The notes: generated by a model not told the origin, from the letters alone. A stretch of 64,000 bases of DNA from Micrococcus lacusdianchii (GCF_023155805.1 NZ_JAKNUW010000010.1:45689-109688); one strand, 5' to 3'. Counted from the stretch's first letter, positions 1-7,880 are shown. Numbers and translations are program-made.

Positions 1-850
1 ACTCCGGGTCCGCGTCCGGGCCGAGGATGGCGGCGTTGAGGGAGTCGGTCTCCGCGGTGAAGCGGACGCCGCCCTCCTGCACGTTCGGGTGCTTCTTCAG
101 CGTGGCCGCGGTGGCGGCGGAGCCGGTGAACGCGACGTGGTCGCGGTAGTCCAGGTGGTCCAGCAGGTCGCGGGCGGAGCCGGAGATCAGCTGGATCGAG
201 CCCTCGGGCAGCACGCCGGACTCGAGCATCAGCTCGACGCACTTCTGCGTGACGTAGCCGGTGGGGGTGGCCGGCTTGACCACGGTGGGCACGCCGGCCA
301 CGAAGGCCGGGGCGAACTTCTCCAGCATGCCCCACACGGGGAAGTTGAACGCGTTGATCTGCACGGCCACGCCCGGGATGCGCTGGTAGATGTGCTCGCC
401 GATGAAGGAGCCGTCGCGGGAGAGGGGCTCCACGTCGCCGTCGATGATCACGTGGGAGTTCGGCAGCTCGCGGCGGCCCTTGCCGGAGAACGTGAAGAGG
501 GTGCCGATGCCGCCGTCGACGTCGAAGGCGTGGTCGCGCTGTGTGGCGCCGGTGGCGAAGGAGACGTCGTAGAGCTCCTGGACGCGGGAGTTCAGGTAGA
601 GCGCGAGCTCCTTGAGCTGGAGGGCGCGCTCGTGGATGGTCAGCTCGCCCAGGGCCTGCTGGCCGACGGTGCGGGCGTGCTCGATGGCGGCGGCCGTGTC
701 GAGGCCGTCGGTGGAGACGCCGGTCAGGCGCGCGCCGGTGGTGGCGTCGAGGATGTCGGTGACCTTCTGCGGGGACGAGGGCGTCCACCAGGAGCCGGCG
801 ACGAAGCTCGGGAGGATCTCGGTCTGGGTCTTGTCCGCGGTGGCGGTCAT
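1..850 (-). CDS. paaZ: PaaZ, oxepin-CoA hydrolase / aldehyde dehydrogenase (5' part, cut by window edge)
   Basis: N-terminal 283 residues of the ring-opening enzyme of aerobic phenylacetyl-CoA catabolism. In the family, a MaoC-type domain hydrolyses oxepin-CoA and the aldehyde dehydrogenase (ALDH) domain oxidises the resulting semialdehyde. Only the ALDH half is visible. INAFNFPVWGMLEK near residue 165 and FTGSAATAATL near 240 match PaaZ rather than generic ALDHs. The catalytic Cys and the hydratase domain lie left of the window. The ATG at 850 follows GAAGGAG on the minus strand. A PaaR-like operator lies about 75 bases upstream, so this gene probably belongs to the same regulon as paaA and paaJ. 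Confidence 0.88.
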   Translation of the reverse strand, partial: MTATADKTQTEILPSFVAGSWWTPSSPQKVTDILDATTGARLTGVSTDGLDTAAAIEHARTVGQQALGELTIHERALQLKELALYLNSRVQELYDVSFATGATQRDHAFDVDGGIGTLFTFSGKGRRELPNSHVIIDGDVEPLSRDGSFIGEHIYQRIPGVAVQINAFNFPVWGMLEKFAPAFVAGVPTVVKPATPTGYVTQKCVELMLESGVLPEGSIQLISGSARDLLDHLDYRDHVAFTGSAATAATLKKHPNVQEGGVRFTAETDSLNAAILGPDADPE

Positions 851-922
851 GCGGTGCTCCTTCGGGACTCGAGGGCGTCGGCGCGGGTCGGCCCGGCACG
901 CGCGGAGGCGCAGGCGGAGACG

Positions 923-944
923 ACTGACCGATCGTTCGGTTATT
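923..944 (-). promoter_or_regulatory. PaaR-like operator upstream of paaZ
   Basis: The plus strand reads ACTGACCGATCGTTCGGTTA. This matches the known Corynebacterium glutamicum PaaR pattern ACTnACCGnnCGnnCGGTnA almost perfectly. Close relatives occur before paaJ, paaA and the MFS gene. On the minus strand an ATAACC that could be part of a -10 element lies just upstream. The TetR-type repressor gene itself is not in the window. Confidence 0.75.
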
Positions 945-1035
945 GCCAGGGTAACCCGGATCACGGCCGAGGGCGAGGGGTGCCCGCGGCGGGCGGGGTC
1001 ATGGGTGCTCCCTGCGTCCCGCGTGTGTCCTCCTG

Positions 1036-1076
1036 CCCCGGCCCACCTGACCCCTTCCCCGGCCCACCTGACCCCT
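1036..1076. repeat. Two-copy 20-bp direct repeat, 21-bp period
   Basis: The 20-mer CCCCGGCCCACCTGACCCCT occurs at 1036-1055 and again at 1057-1076. It lies in the 332-base gene-free stretch between paaZ and the DUF559 gene. That stretch otherwise holds the paaZ promoter region and the palindrome at 1096-1151. No coding function is evident. Confidence 0.7.
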
Positions 1077-1095
1077 GGCCCCTGCTCCCTCCTGC

Positions 1096-1151
1096 CGAGT
1101 GTTGGGCCGGGCTGGGCTCCGGGCCGGAATCCATGTGAACCCCAACACTCG
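1096..1151. repeat. Palindromic element, copy 1 (CGAGTGTTGGG arms)
   Basis: Inverted repeat: CGAGTGTTGGG at 1096-1106 and CCCAACACTCG at 1141-1151, separated by a GC-rich 34-base middle. A second element with the same GAGTGTTGGG arm lies at 2297-2353. The two elements bracket the DUF559 gene. This copy is 31 bases past the gene's stop codon and could act as a terminator. Confidence 0.7.
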
Positions 1152-1182
1152 CGCACCGGCCCGGCGGCACCCAGGCCACCCC

Positions 1183-2154
1183 TCACACGGGTGCCCCGCG
1201 CCGCCGGAGGATCTCGCGGATCTGCCACACGACCAGGTCCCAACGCCCGTCGGCGAGATCCTCGCTCCGCACCCGGACCACCTCCCAGCCCTCCGCGCGC
1301 AGGGACCGCTCTCGGGCGGCGTCCTCGCGGATCTGCCGGGGATCGGTGAAGTGCTGCGGGCCGTCGTACTCCACAGCCACCTTCCACGCCCGCCAGACGA
1401 GGTCCACCCGCAGCGTCTGCCCCGTGTCCAGCCGCACCGCCGGGTTCACCTCGGGCTCGGGGAGTCCGGCCTGCACCAGGCGCAGGCGGGTGCGGGTCTC
1501 CTGTGCGGAGTCGGACCCGGAGCGCATGACCTCCAGCGCGGCCCGCGCCAGCCGCACCCCTCGCGCTCCGGTGCGGGCGGCCACCCCCGCCCGCACCCGG
1601 TCCCAGCCCACGACGCCGGGCGGCAGGTCTGCGCGACGGCGTGCGGTGGGTGCCGTGCGCACCAGGGAGTCGCCGATCACCGCTGCGTCTTCGACCCTCG
1701 ACAGCCCCGCCGCCAGATCGACGAAGGTCCACACCGGGTCCACGACGCGGATGCCCTCGTGCACGGTGGTCGGCGTCGTGGGGACGAGACGATGGAGCAC
1801 GAGCCCGGAGCGTTCGAGGCGCGTGCTGCGCGACGAGGGGACGGCGAGGTGGACCGGGGCGTCCGCCCGTCGGCGCCGGGGGAGCCAGAGGCCGAGGGCG
1901 GCGGCGGCCGTCTCGTGGCTGAATGCCGCGTCCGGGTGGATGTCCTGCAGCGCCCGCAACCGGTCGAGGAGCTGCGGAGGGCGATCGCGGACGCGCCACA
2001 GGCCACGGCCGGCGCTCTCCAGGTCGGAGGCCGCGAGGCGTCCGCGCGAGACCCCTGCCCGACGCGCGGCGAGTGTGGAGAAGACGGTCGCGTCGCGGAG
2101 CCGGCGGTCCAGGCCGGTGGGCATGGGAGGCAGGGGGGAGGGGCGACGCGGCAT
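1183..2154 (-). CDS. AbiEi-like winged-helix plus DUF559 (PD-(D/E)XK-like) protein
   Basis: 323-residue protein of a type common in actinobacteria. Residues about 20-75 resemble the AbiEi-like winged-helix domain (TVFSTLAARRAGVSRGRL). The last 100 residues are DUF559, a Vsr/endonuclease-like fold. VDLVW followed by VAVEYDGPQHF supplies the acidic and E-x-D type residues expected of such a nuclease. Family members are often annotated as orphan AbiEi-type or endonuclease-like proteins; no function is proven. The start is uncertain: ATG at 2154 or 2124, neither with a clear ribosome site. No partner toxin gene is adjacent. Related palindromes flank it on both sides. Confidence 0.7.
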   Translation of the reverse strand: MPRRPSPLPPMPTGLDRRLRDATVFSTLAARRAGVSRGRLAASDLESAGRGLWRVRDRPPQLLDRLRALQDIHPDAAFSHETAAAALGLWLPRRRRADAPVHLAVPSSRSTRLERSGLVLHRLVPTTPTTVHEGIRVVDPVWTFVDLAAGLSRVEDAAVIGDSLVRTAPTARRRADLPPGVVGWDRVRAGVAARTGARGVRLARAALEVMRSGSDSAQETRTRLRLVQAGLPEPEVNPAVRLDTGQTLRVDLVWRAWKVAVEYDGPQHFTDPRQIREDAARERSLRAEGWEVVRVRSEDLADGRWDLVVWQIREILRRRGAPV

Positions 2155-2296
2155 GGGGTCCAGCCTGGGGTGCCGCGGCAGCCCGGGGGCGGCGACGTCG
2201 ACGTTGTGTGGAGGGGGCGGTGCGGGAGGCGCGCTGTGCAGGAGAGGTCGAGGGCGCTCGTCGCCCCCGCCGGCCGCTCAGCCGCCGACCGAGGAG

Positions 2297-2353
2297 GCGA
2301 GTGTTGGGGTGGGCGGGCTCTCCAGACGCGAAGCCGGCGCACCCCAACACTCA
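2297..2353. repeat. Palindromic element, copy 2 (GAGTGTTGGGGTG arms)
   Basis: GAGTGTTGGGGTG at 2299-2311 pairs perfectly with CACCCCAACACTC at 2340-2352 around a 28-base middle. It shares its arm sequence with the element at 1096-1151. It lies in the 359-base gap between the DUF559 gene and panD. That gap also holds a 20-bp direct repeat (GCCGGGGCGCAGCGG unit at 2361 and 2381) and the panD promoter region with a TAGAAT -10-like hexamer near 2456. Confidence 0.7.
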
Positions 2354-2513
2354 CGGCTGGGCCGGGGCGCAGCGGGGCGGGCCGGGGCGCAGCGGACCGG
2401 GCCGCGCCGTGGGGAGGCGGACCGGCCCGCGCCGGGCGGGTCCCCGACGGGGTGCGTAGAATCGCGAGCGTCCGCTCGGACGATCCCGAACCCCACCCGG
2501 AGAGCCACGCCGC

Positions 2514-2951
2514 ATGCTGCGCACCATGTTCCACGCCAAGATCCACCGGGCCACGGTCACCCAGGCGGACCTGCACTACGTGGGGTCCGTGACCGTGGAC
2601 CAGGACCTCCTCGACGCCGCCGGCATCCTCCCCGGCGAGCTCGTGAGCATCGTGGACGTCACCAACGGCGCCCGCCTCGAGACCTACACGATCGCCGGCG
2701 AGCGCGGCTCGGGCGTGCTCGGCATCAACGGCGCCGCGGCCCGCCTCATCCAGCCGGGGGACACGGTCATCCTCATCGCCTACGCCCAGATGGACGACGC
2801 CGAGGCCCGCGCCTTCCAGCCCACGGTCGTCCACGTGGACGGGCGGAACCGGATCGTGGAGCTGGGCTCGGACCCGGCGGAGGGCCTTCTCGACGGCGTC
2901 GCCCGCCCACCGCAGTCACGTCGCCTGGAGGACGCGCAGGCGGAGCTGTGA
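2514..2951 (+). CDS. panD: Aspartate 1-decarboxylase (pyruvoyl enzyme)
   Basis: 145-residue cytoplasmic enzyme that makes beta-alanine from aspartate for pantothenate and CoA. The proenzyme is cut between Gly24 and Ser25 (HYVGS), and Ser25 becomes the pyruvoyl group. [22 protein letters not shown] at the N terminus and the NGAAARL core are family signatures. Length is normal, with a short variable C-terminal tail. The ATG follows CGGAGAG. No other pantothenate gene is nearby. The broken P450 begins only 4 bases after its stop. Confidence 0.95.
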   Translation: MLRTMFHAKIHRATVTQADLHYVGSVTVDQDLLDAAGILPGELVSIVDVTNGARLETYTIAGERGSGVLGINGAAARLIQPGDTVILIAYAQMDDAEARAFQPTVVHVDGRNRIVELGSDPAEGLLDGVARPPQSRRLEDAQAEL

Positions 2952-2955
2952 CGCC

Positions 2956-3602
2956 ATGACCGGCTCCTGCCCCGTGCCCCACGGCCCCGCGTCCGGCACC
3001 GGCGACCGCCGCAGCACCCGGGTGGGGGAGCCGGCCCGCCCGGACGTGGAGCACGTGGACGGCGTCTGGCACATCCGCTCCCAACGGCTGGTCCGGGAGG
3101 TGCTCCGCCCCGCGGAGGCCACCCGGCAGGCCGGCTTCGGCGCGGAGGCGGACGCGCTCGTCGGCAGCCTCGAGGACGGCCGCATCCAGACCTCTCCAAC
3201 CTCGCCCTGCACTTCTCCACCCGGGTCGCCGCTCGCGTGGTCGGCCTGACCGAGTCGGACCAGGAGGGACTGGCCCGGCGCCTCGTGGCGTCCTCTGACC
3301 AGCCGGGCGCCGTCCTCGGCGATCCGGCCACCGGCTGGCGACGTCTCACCGCGTTCGTGGTCTCGATCCCCGGGGTCCTCGACCTGCTGCGGTTCCACCT
3401 CGCGGACGTGCGCCCCGAAGTGATGAGCTTCGGCGACGGCGCGCATCGCTGCCCGGGCAACACCCTCGCCCTCGTGGAGACCGAGCCGTTCCTCGAGCGG
3501 CTCCTCGGGAAGGACGTGCGGCTGGTCTCGACGCCGCGGATCGAGTGGGAGGACATCATCGCCGGGTACGCCGTGCGGGGCCTCCGCCTCCAGCTGGCCT
3601 GA
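2956..3602 (+). pseudogene. Cytochrome P450, broken (frameshift plus internal deletion)
   Basis: The first segment (2956-3190) opens like a P450 N terminus. Near 3190 the frame is lost; the family-like continuation LSNLALHFSTRVAARVVGLT is read in the next frame, which runs to 3602. That frame carries the haem-ligand motif FGDGAHRCPGNTLA near 3430. Together only about 215 codons are present against about 400 for a P450. The stretch with the I-helix threonine and the ExxR motif is missing. It cannot make a working P450. The original substrate cannot be told. Confidence 0.85.
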
Positions 3603-3653
3603 GCCCTTCCCGCCGCGCCTCCGGCCCACTCCCACACGCCGTTTCATCTGCAC

Positions 3654-3676
3654 ACCTCTTCAGGTATGCTCATCTC
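3654..3676 (+). promoter_or_regulatory. Promoter and likely ArsR operator, leaderless start
   Basis: A small palindrome ACCT-CTTC-AGGT (3654-3665) runs into TATGCT (3665-3670), a good -10 hexamer placed 6 bases before the ATG at 3677. No ribosome site is visible, so the transcript probably begins at the start codon. Assignment of the palindrome to the ArsR protein is inference. Confidence 0.5.
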
Positions 3677-3973
3677 ATGACCCCCGACGTCGAGCAGGCC
3701 GCCGAGCTCTTCAAGGTCCTCGCCTCGCCCGTCCGCGTGGCCGCGCTGCTGCGCATGGCGGACGGCCCCGTGGGCGTGGGCGACCTGGCCGACTACGTGG
3801 GGGTCACGCACACGCTCATGTCCCAGCACTTGCGGGTGCTGCGCATGAGCGGGCTGGTGCGCTCCGAGCACGAGGGTCGGAGCCGCGCCTACTCCCTGAT
3901 CGACGACCACGTCGCCCACATCGTCCGAGACGCGGTGCAGCACGCCGCGGAGGAGGTCCATCATGACCGTTGA
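3677..3973 (+). CDS. ArsR/SmtB-family metal sensor with an alpha-5 zinc site
   Basis: 98-residue winged-helix repressor. Helix-turn-helix at about residues 33-60 (VGDLADYVGVTHTLMSQHLRVL). The C-terminal helix holds Asp76, His78, His89 and Glu92, in the D-x-H-x10-H-x2-(H/E) spacing of the CzrA/SmtB alpha-5 site that senses zinc or cobalt. The reading frame is open from 3545, but the -10 hexamer and the domain length favour the ATG at 3677. The gene overlaps the next gene by 11 bases, so sensor and metal-binding protein are translated together. It probably represses its own two-gene unit until metal is in excess. Confidence 0.85.
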   Translation: MTPDVEQAAELFKVLASPVRVAALLRMADGPVGVGDLADYVGVTHTLMSQHLRVLRMSGLVRSEHEGRSRAYSLIDDHVAHIVRDAVQHAAEEVHHDR

Positions 3974-4226
3974 CCACAGCACCCACCCGATCCACGCCGA
4001 GCACGACCACCAGCACGGCTCGGACTGCGGCCATGAGGCCGTCCAGCACGGCGACCACGTGGACTACAAGCATGACGGCCATCTGCACCACCTCCACGGC
4101 GACCACGTGGAGGAGTGCGACACCTGCTCGTGCGGCTCCTGCGCCGCCGACGGCGAGTGCTCCTGCGCCACCTGCACCTGCGCGGACTGCACCTGCGCCA
4201 CGTGCGACCACGCGCAGGCCGCCTGA
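3963..4226 (+). CDS. His-rich/Cys-rich small metal-binding protein (metallothionein-like tail)
   Basis: 87 residues with 16 His and 12 Cys. Residues 1-48 are a histidine array with HGDHVDYKHDGHLHHLHGDH, a pattern seen in small actinobacterial proteins often mislabelled zinc transporter permease. Residues 52-81 hold 11 Cys as C-x-C and C-x2-C pairs, like a metallothionein. There is no signal peptide and no membrane segment, so it should act in the cytoplasm. The coupled upstream ArsR gene has zinc-sensor residues, so a metal buffer or trap for Zn, Cd or Cu is the natural reading; this is inferred, not shown. A strong hairpin follows. Confidence 0.8.
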   Translation: MTVDHSTHPIHAEHDHQHGSDCGHEAVQHGDHVDYKHDGHLHHLHGDHVEECDTCSCGSCAADGECSCATCTCADCTCATCDHAQAA

Positions 4227-4255
4227 GCCGCGCCCCGCACGGCCTGCTGCAGCGC

Positions 4256-4299
4256 ACGACGGCGGCCGGTCACCTTCGGAGGTGACCGGCCGCCGTCGT
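4256..4299. terminator. Bidirectional hairpin terminator (20-bp perfect stem)
   Basis: ACGACGGCGGCCGGTCACCT (4256-4275) pairs perfectly with 4280-4299 around a TCGG loop. It lies between the metal-binding protein gene (plus) and the SRPBCC gene (minus), which converge here. There is no U-run, as usual for terminators in such GC-rich genomes. Confidence 0.85.
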
Positions 4300-4325
4300 C
4301 GTGTCCCGGTCCGGACCGGCCCCCC

Positions 4326-4835
4326 TCAGCGGGAGGGCAGGGCCGACGCGCGCAGGGCGCGCCGTCCGGCGCGCATGGCCACCGCATGGCTCAGGCCCAT
4401 GGCCGCGCGCCCGCCGGGGGCCGCGGCGACGGCACGCATCCACCGGGTCCCGAGCGCCACCTCCTGGGTCCACGTCACGAGGCAGTGGCCGGGCGCCGAC
4501 CCGCGCACGTCCACCTGCACCGTCCCCTCCAGGTCCCCGTGGAGGGCGGCCACCAGGACGCCGCGCTCACGGTCGTCGATGACCCGCTCCATGACCAGCC
4601 GCACGGGGACCAGCCCCACCAGGCGGATCCCGGCCTGCTCATCGGAGGCCGCCTCGTCGGCCCCGCCGTCGCCCGCGCCCTCCCGGGGCAGGTGCACGGC
4701 CCGGGGGATGGCCGGCCACCACTCGGGGTACCGCAGCGGGTTCCCCAGCAGCTCCATGACCTCCTCGGCCGGGCGCGGCACGGCCCAGCGGTGGCGGAAG
4801 ACGAACGGTCGGTCGGCGCGGCGGGAGTGGGGCAT
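4326..4835 (-). CDS. SRPBCC (START/polyketide-cyclase fold) family protein
   Basis: 169 residues. The pattern FVFRHRWAVPRPAEEVMELLGNPLRYPEWWPAI near the N terminus is typical of the SRPBCC lipid- or ligand-binding fold (first strand, then PxxxV and a Y-x-x-W-W turn). TWTQEVALGTRWMRAV near the C terminus is the long closing helix region. The frame is open further upstream, but the start ATG at 4835 gives the normal family length. The ligand is unknown. It stands alone between two nearly identical hairpins, so it is probably transcribed by itself. Confidence 0.7.
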   Translation of the reverse strand: MPHSRRADRPFVFRHRWAVPRPAEEVMELLGNPLRYPEWWPAIPRAVHLPREGAGDGGADEAASDEQAGIRLVGLVPVRLVMERVIDDRERGVLVAALHGDLEGTVQVDVRGSAPGHCLVTWTQEVALGTRWMRAVAAAPGGRAAMGLSHAVAMRAGRRALRASALPSR

Positions 4836-4860
4836 GCGCCCATTGTGGTGCCCCGCGCGC

Positions 4861-4904
4861 ACGACGGCGGCCGGTGACGCTCCGAGGTGACCGGCCGCCG
4901 TCGT
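4861..4904. terminator. Hairpin with arms nearly identical to the one at 4256
   Basis: ACGACGGCGGCCGGTGAC (4861-4878) pairs with 4887-4904 with one mismatch. The first 15 bases of the arm equal those of the hairpin at 4256-4299. It lies after paaH and would end the paaJFH transcript before the SRPBCC gene. Confidence 0.8.
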
Positions 4905-4920
4905 GCTGTCCCCGGGAGGC

Positions 4921-5817
4921 TCAGGCCCGGTCGGCGTAGTCGAAGAAGCCCTTGCCGGACTTCCGGCCGAGCTCGCCGCGGGCCACCATGTCCCGCATGA
5001 GCTGCGGCGGGGCGAAGCGCTCACCCAGCTGGGACTCGAGGTACTCCGCGATGCCCAGGCGCACGTCCAGGCCCACGATGTCGGTCAGGGCCAGCGGGCC
5101 GACCGGGAACTTGTAGCCCAGCACCATGGCGGCGTCGATGTCCTCGGGGGAGGCCACACCCTCCTCGACCATGCGGATGGCCTCGAGCGCGATGGCCACG
5201 CCCAGGCGCGACGAGGCGAACCCCGGGGCGTCCTTGACGACGACGGGGGTCTTGCCGAGCCCGCGGACCCACTCGGTGGACAGGGCCTGGAGCTCCGCAC
5301 CGGTCTGCTCGCCGATCACGACCTCCACGAGCTTCGAGGCGGGCACCGGGTTGAAGTAGTGCAGGCCGCAGAAGCGCTCGGGGCGCTGCAGATGCGTGGC
5401 GATCTCGTCGATGGACAGGGAGGAGGTGTTGCTGGCCAGCCAGGCGTCCTCGCGCAGGTGGGTCTCGACGTCGGTGAGCGCCTCGATCTTCACCTGCATG
5501 TCCTCGAACACGGCCTCGACCACGAGGTCGCAGCGGGCGAAGTCGGCCCGGTCCACGGAGACGGTCAGGCGCTGCTCCCACACGTCCAGGTCGCCGTCGA
5601 TCTTGCCGCGCTCGAGGGAGGCGGCCAGGTCGGCCTCGATGCGCCCCTGGGCGGCCTCGGCCGACTGCGGGTCGCGCTCGACGACGACCACCTCGGACGA
5701 GCCGGAGACGAGGAACGCGTGGGCGATGCCCGCGCCCATGCGGCCGCCGCCGAGCACGCCGACGACGGCGGGCACGGAGCCGGTGCCGGCGGCGGGGGTG
5801 GTCTGGTCCTCGGTCAT
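4921..5817 (-). CDS. paaH: 3-hydroxyacyl-CoA dehydrogenase (3-hydroxyadipyl-CoA, PaaH-like)
   Basis: 298 residues. NAD-dependent oxidation of 3-hydroxyadipyl-CoA to 3-oxoadipyl-CoA, late in phenylacetate breakdown. The Rossmann motif GGGRMGAGIAHAFL lies near residue 24. GLHYFNPVPASKLVEVV carries the catalytic His. FASSRLGVAIALEAIRMVEEG starts the C-terminal dimer domain. The frame also has a GTG at 5829, but the ATG at 5817 has AGGA at proper spacing and is preferred. It directly follows paaF, so paaJ-paaF-paaH form an operon. A general 3-hydroxybutyryl-CoA dehydrogenase role is the alternative; context favours paaH. Confidence 0.85.
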   Translation of the reverse strand: MTEDQTTPAAGTGSVPAVVGVLGGGRMGAGIAHAFLVSGSSEVVVVERDPQSAEAAQGRIEADLAASLERGKIDGDLDVWEQRLTVSVDRADFARCDLVVEAVFEDMQVKIEALTDVETHLREDAWLASNTSSLSIDEIATHLQRPERFCGLHYFNPVPASKLVEVVIGEQTGAELQALSTEWVRGLGKTPVVVKDAPGFASSRLGVAIALEAIRMVEEGVASPEDIDAAMVLGYKFPVGPLALTDIVGLDVRLGIAEYLESQLGERFAPPQLMRDMVARGELGRKSGKGFFDYADRA

Positions 5818-5825
5818 GTCAGTCC

Positions 5826-6611
5826 TCACTTGTTCTTGCGGTCCAGGAACGCCTGCATGCGCTCGAACTTGGCCTCGGACTCGAACAGGATGGCCTGCGC
5901 GATCTCGTCCACGTGGGGGTGGGCCTCGCGAGGGAGGTGGAAGACGCGCTTGGACAGCCGCACCGCCAGCGGGTCCTGCTGCGCGATGCGGTCGGCGAGG
6001 GCGTCGGCGGCGTCGAGCAGGGCGTCCGGCTCGTGCAGCTCGGTGACGAGCGTGAGCTCGAGGGCCTCCTGAGCGTCCAGGATCCGTCCGGCGAGCAGCA
6101 GCTCGAGGGCCACCGGCTCACCCACCAGCTCCTTGAGCCGCCACTGGGCGCCCGCCGCGGCGGTGATCCCCAGACTCGTCTCGGGCTGGCCCATCTTCAG
6201 CGCCGGGGTGGCGATGCGGAAGTCGGCCGCGTAGGCCAGTTCCGCGCCGCCGCCGAGGGCGAAGCCGTCGATCGCGGCGATCACGGGCATGGGCAGCCGG
6301 TGGATGCGGTCGAAGACCTGCGAGTTCACACCGCGCAGGGCGTCGTCGCGGCGGCGCTCGCGCAGCTGTCCGATGTCCGCGCCGGAGGCGAAGATGCCGG
6401 AGAACGTCCCCGGCTCGCGCGTCGACTCCACCTGCGTGCCCGAGATGATCAGGATCTTCGGCTCGCGTTCGAGGTGGGCGCAGAGCTCGTGGAACTCGTC
6501 GACCATGGTCTGGTCGATCGCGTTGCGCACGCCCGGGCGGTCCATGCGCGCGTGGACGCGGTCCACACGCTCCTCGACGCGCAGTGCCGTGAAGTGGCTG
6601 AAGTCGTCCAT
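5826..6611 (-). CDS. paaF: Enoyl-CoA hydratase (PaaF-like)
   Basis: 261-residue crotonase-fold enzyme, proposed to hydrate 2,3-dehydroadipyl-CoA. FASGADIGQL is the first oxyanion-hole segment and IDGFALGGGAELAYAADFRIA the second. GQPETSLGI carries the conserved Glu of hydratases. It starts 4 bases after the paaJ stop and runs close into paaH. Two crotonase genes are in this region. The one with PaaG features lies at 10194, so this one is assigned PaaF by elimination and by the catalytic Glu. Confidence 0.82.
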   Translation of the reverse strand: MDDFSHFTALRVEERVDRVHARMDRPGVRNAIDQTMVDEFHELCAHLEREPKILIISGTQVESTREPGTFSGIFASGADIGQLRERRRDDALRGVNSQVFDRIHRLPMPVIAAIDGFALGGGAELAYAADFRIATPALKMGQPETSLGITAAAGAQWRLKELVGEPVALELLLAGRILDAQEALELTLVTELHEPDALLDAADALADRIAQQDPLAVRLSKRVFHLPREAHPHVDEIAQAILFESEAKFERMQAFLDRKNK

Positions 6612-6615
6612 GCGC

Positions 6616-7833
6616 TCAGACCTTCTCGACGAGCATCGCGGAGCCCTGGCCCACGCCCACGCACATCGTGGCCAGGCCCCTGTCCGCGCCCTCGCGCTCC
6701 ATCCGACCGAGCAGCGTGACCACGAGGCGCGAGCCCGAGGAGCCCAGCGGATGGCCCAGGGCGATCGCGCCGCCGTCGGCGTTGACGGTCTCCGGGTCCA
6801 GGCCGAGGCGCCGCATCGAGGCCAGGGACTGCGTGGCGAAGGCCTCGTTGAGCTCGACGGCGCCCAGATCCGCCACGGACCAGCCGGAGCGCTCCAGGGC
6901 TTTTTCGGTGGCCGGGACGGGGCCCAGGCCCATGATCTCGGGGGCCAGGCCCGCCGAGGTGGACTCCACGACGCGGGCCCGCGGGGTCAGGCCGTACTTC
7001 TGCGCGGCCCGCTCGGAGACGACGAGGATCGCCGAGGCGCCGTCGTTGAGGGAGGAGGAGTTGCCGGCGGTGACCACGCCGTCCTTCTTGATGATCGGGC
7101 GCAGGCCGGCGAGCACCTCGGGGGTGGAGCCGGGGCGGGGGCCCTCGTCCGTGTCCACGATCGTCTCCGTGCCCTTGCGGCCCGTGACGACGACGGGCAC
7201 GATCTCGTCCGCGAAGCGGCCGGCCTCGATGGCGGCCAGCGCACGCGCATGCGAGCGGGCGGCGAAGGCGTCGGCGTCCTCGCGGGTGATGCCGTCCACC
7301 TCGCCGACCTCCTCGGCGGTCTCCGGCATGGAGAAGGTGAACTTCTCCCCGAACTCGCCGTCCGCGAAGCGCGGGTTCACGAAGCGCCAGCCGATCGCGG
7401 TGTCGAAGGCCGCGCCGGGCTTGGCGAACGCCGTCGTCGGCTTCTCCATCACCCAGGGGGCGCGGGACATCGACTCCACGCCGCCGGCCACGACGACGTC
7501 GGCCATCCCGGAGCGCACCATCGCGGTGGCGATGCCGATCGCGGACATGCCGGACGCGCAGAGGCGGTTCACGGTGATGCCCGGGACGGTGTCCGGGAAG
7601 CCGGCCAGCAGCCAGGCCATGCGGGCGACGTTGCGGTTCTCCTCGCCGGCGCCGTTGGCGTTGCCGAGGATGACCTCATCCACGACCGATGGGTCGATGC
7701 CGGCGTCCTCGATCACGGCCTTGATGGTCAGGGCGGCGAGGTCGTCGGGGCGGACGGAGGAGAGGGCGCCGCCGTACTTGCCGACGGGCGTGCGGCGACC
7801 GCCGACGAGCAGGGCCTGGGACTGTGCGGACAT
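6616..7833 (-). CDS. paaJ: 3-oxoadipyl-CoA thiolase (PaaJ/PcaF type)
   Basis: 405 residues. Cleaves 3-oxoadipyl-CoA to succinyl-CoA and acetyl-CoA. The active-site Cys is in VNRLCASGMSAIG near residue 95. GGVESMSRAPWVMEK, NEAFATQSLA, GGAIALGHPLGSSG and MCVGVGQG are thiolase signatures with the catalytic His and second Cys. ATG 7833 follows AAGGAG. It is first gene of paaJ-paaF-paaH and has a PaaR-like operator over its promoter. A general acetyl-CoA acetyltransferase is the alternative, but the operon favours the aromatic pathway. Confidence 0.88.
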   Translation of the reverse strand: MSAQSQALLVGGRRTPVGKYGGALSSVRPDDLAALTIKAVIEDAGIDPSVVDEVILGNANGAGEENRNVARMAWLLAGFPDTVPGITVNRLCASGMSAIGIATAMVRSGMADVVVAGGVESMSRAPWVMEKPTTAFAKPGAAFDTAIGWRFVNPRFADGEFGEKFTFSMPETAEEVGEVDGITREDADAFAARSHARALAAIEAGRFADEIVPVVVTGRKGTETIVDTDEGPRPGSTPEVLAGLRPIIKKDGVVTAGNSSSLNDGASAILVVSERAAQKYGLTPRARVVESTSAGLAPEIMGLGPVPATEKALERSGWSVADLGAVELNEAFATQSLASMRRLGLDPETVNADGGAIALGHPLGSSGSRLVVTLLGRMEREGADRGLATMCVGVGQGSAMLVEKV

Positions 7834-7880
7834 GGAGACTCCTTGAGTGACCGACGACGGGGCGGGGCGGGCGCGGCGAA

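Noticed and set aside
3545..3676. Upstream extension of the ArsR protein
   Set aside because: The sequence is Ser/Arg/Pro-rich, overlaps the P450 remnant and crosses the -10 hexamer; the 98-residue form has normal family length.
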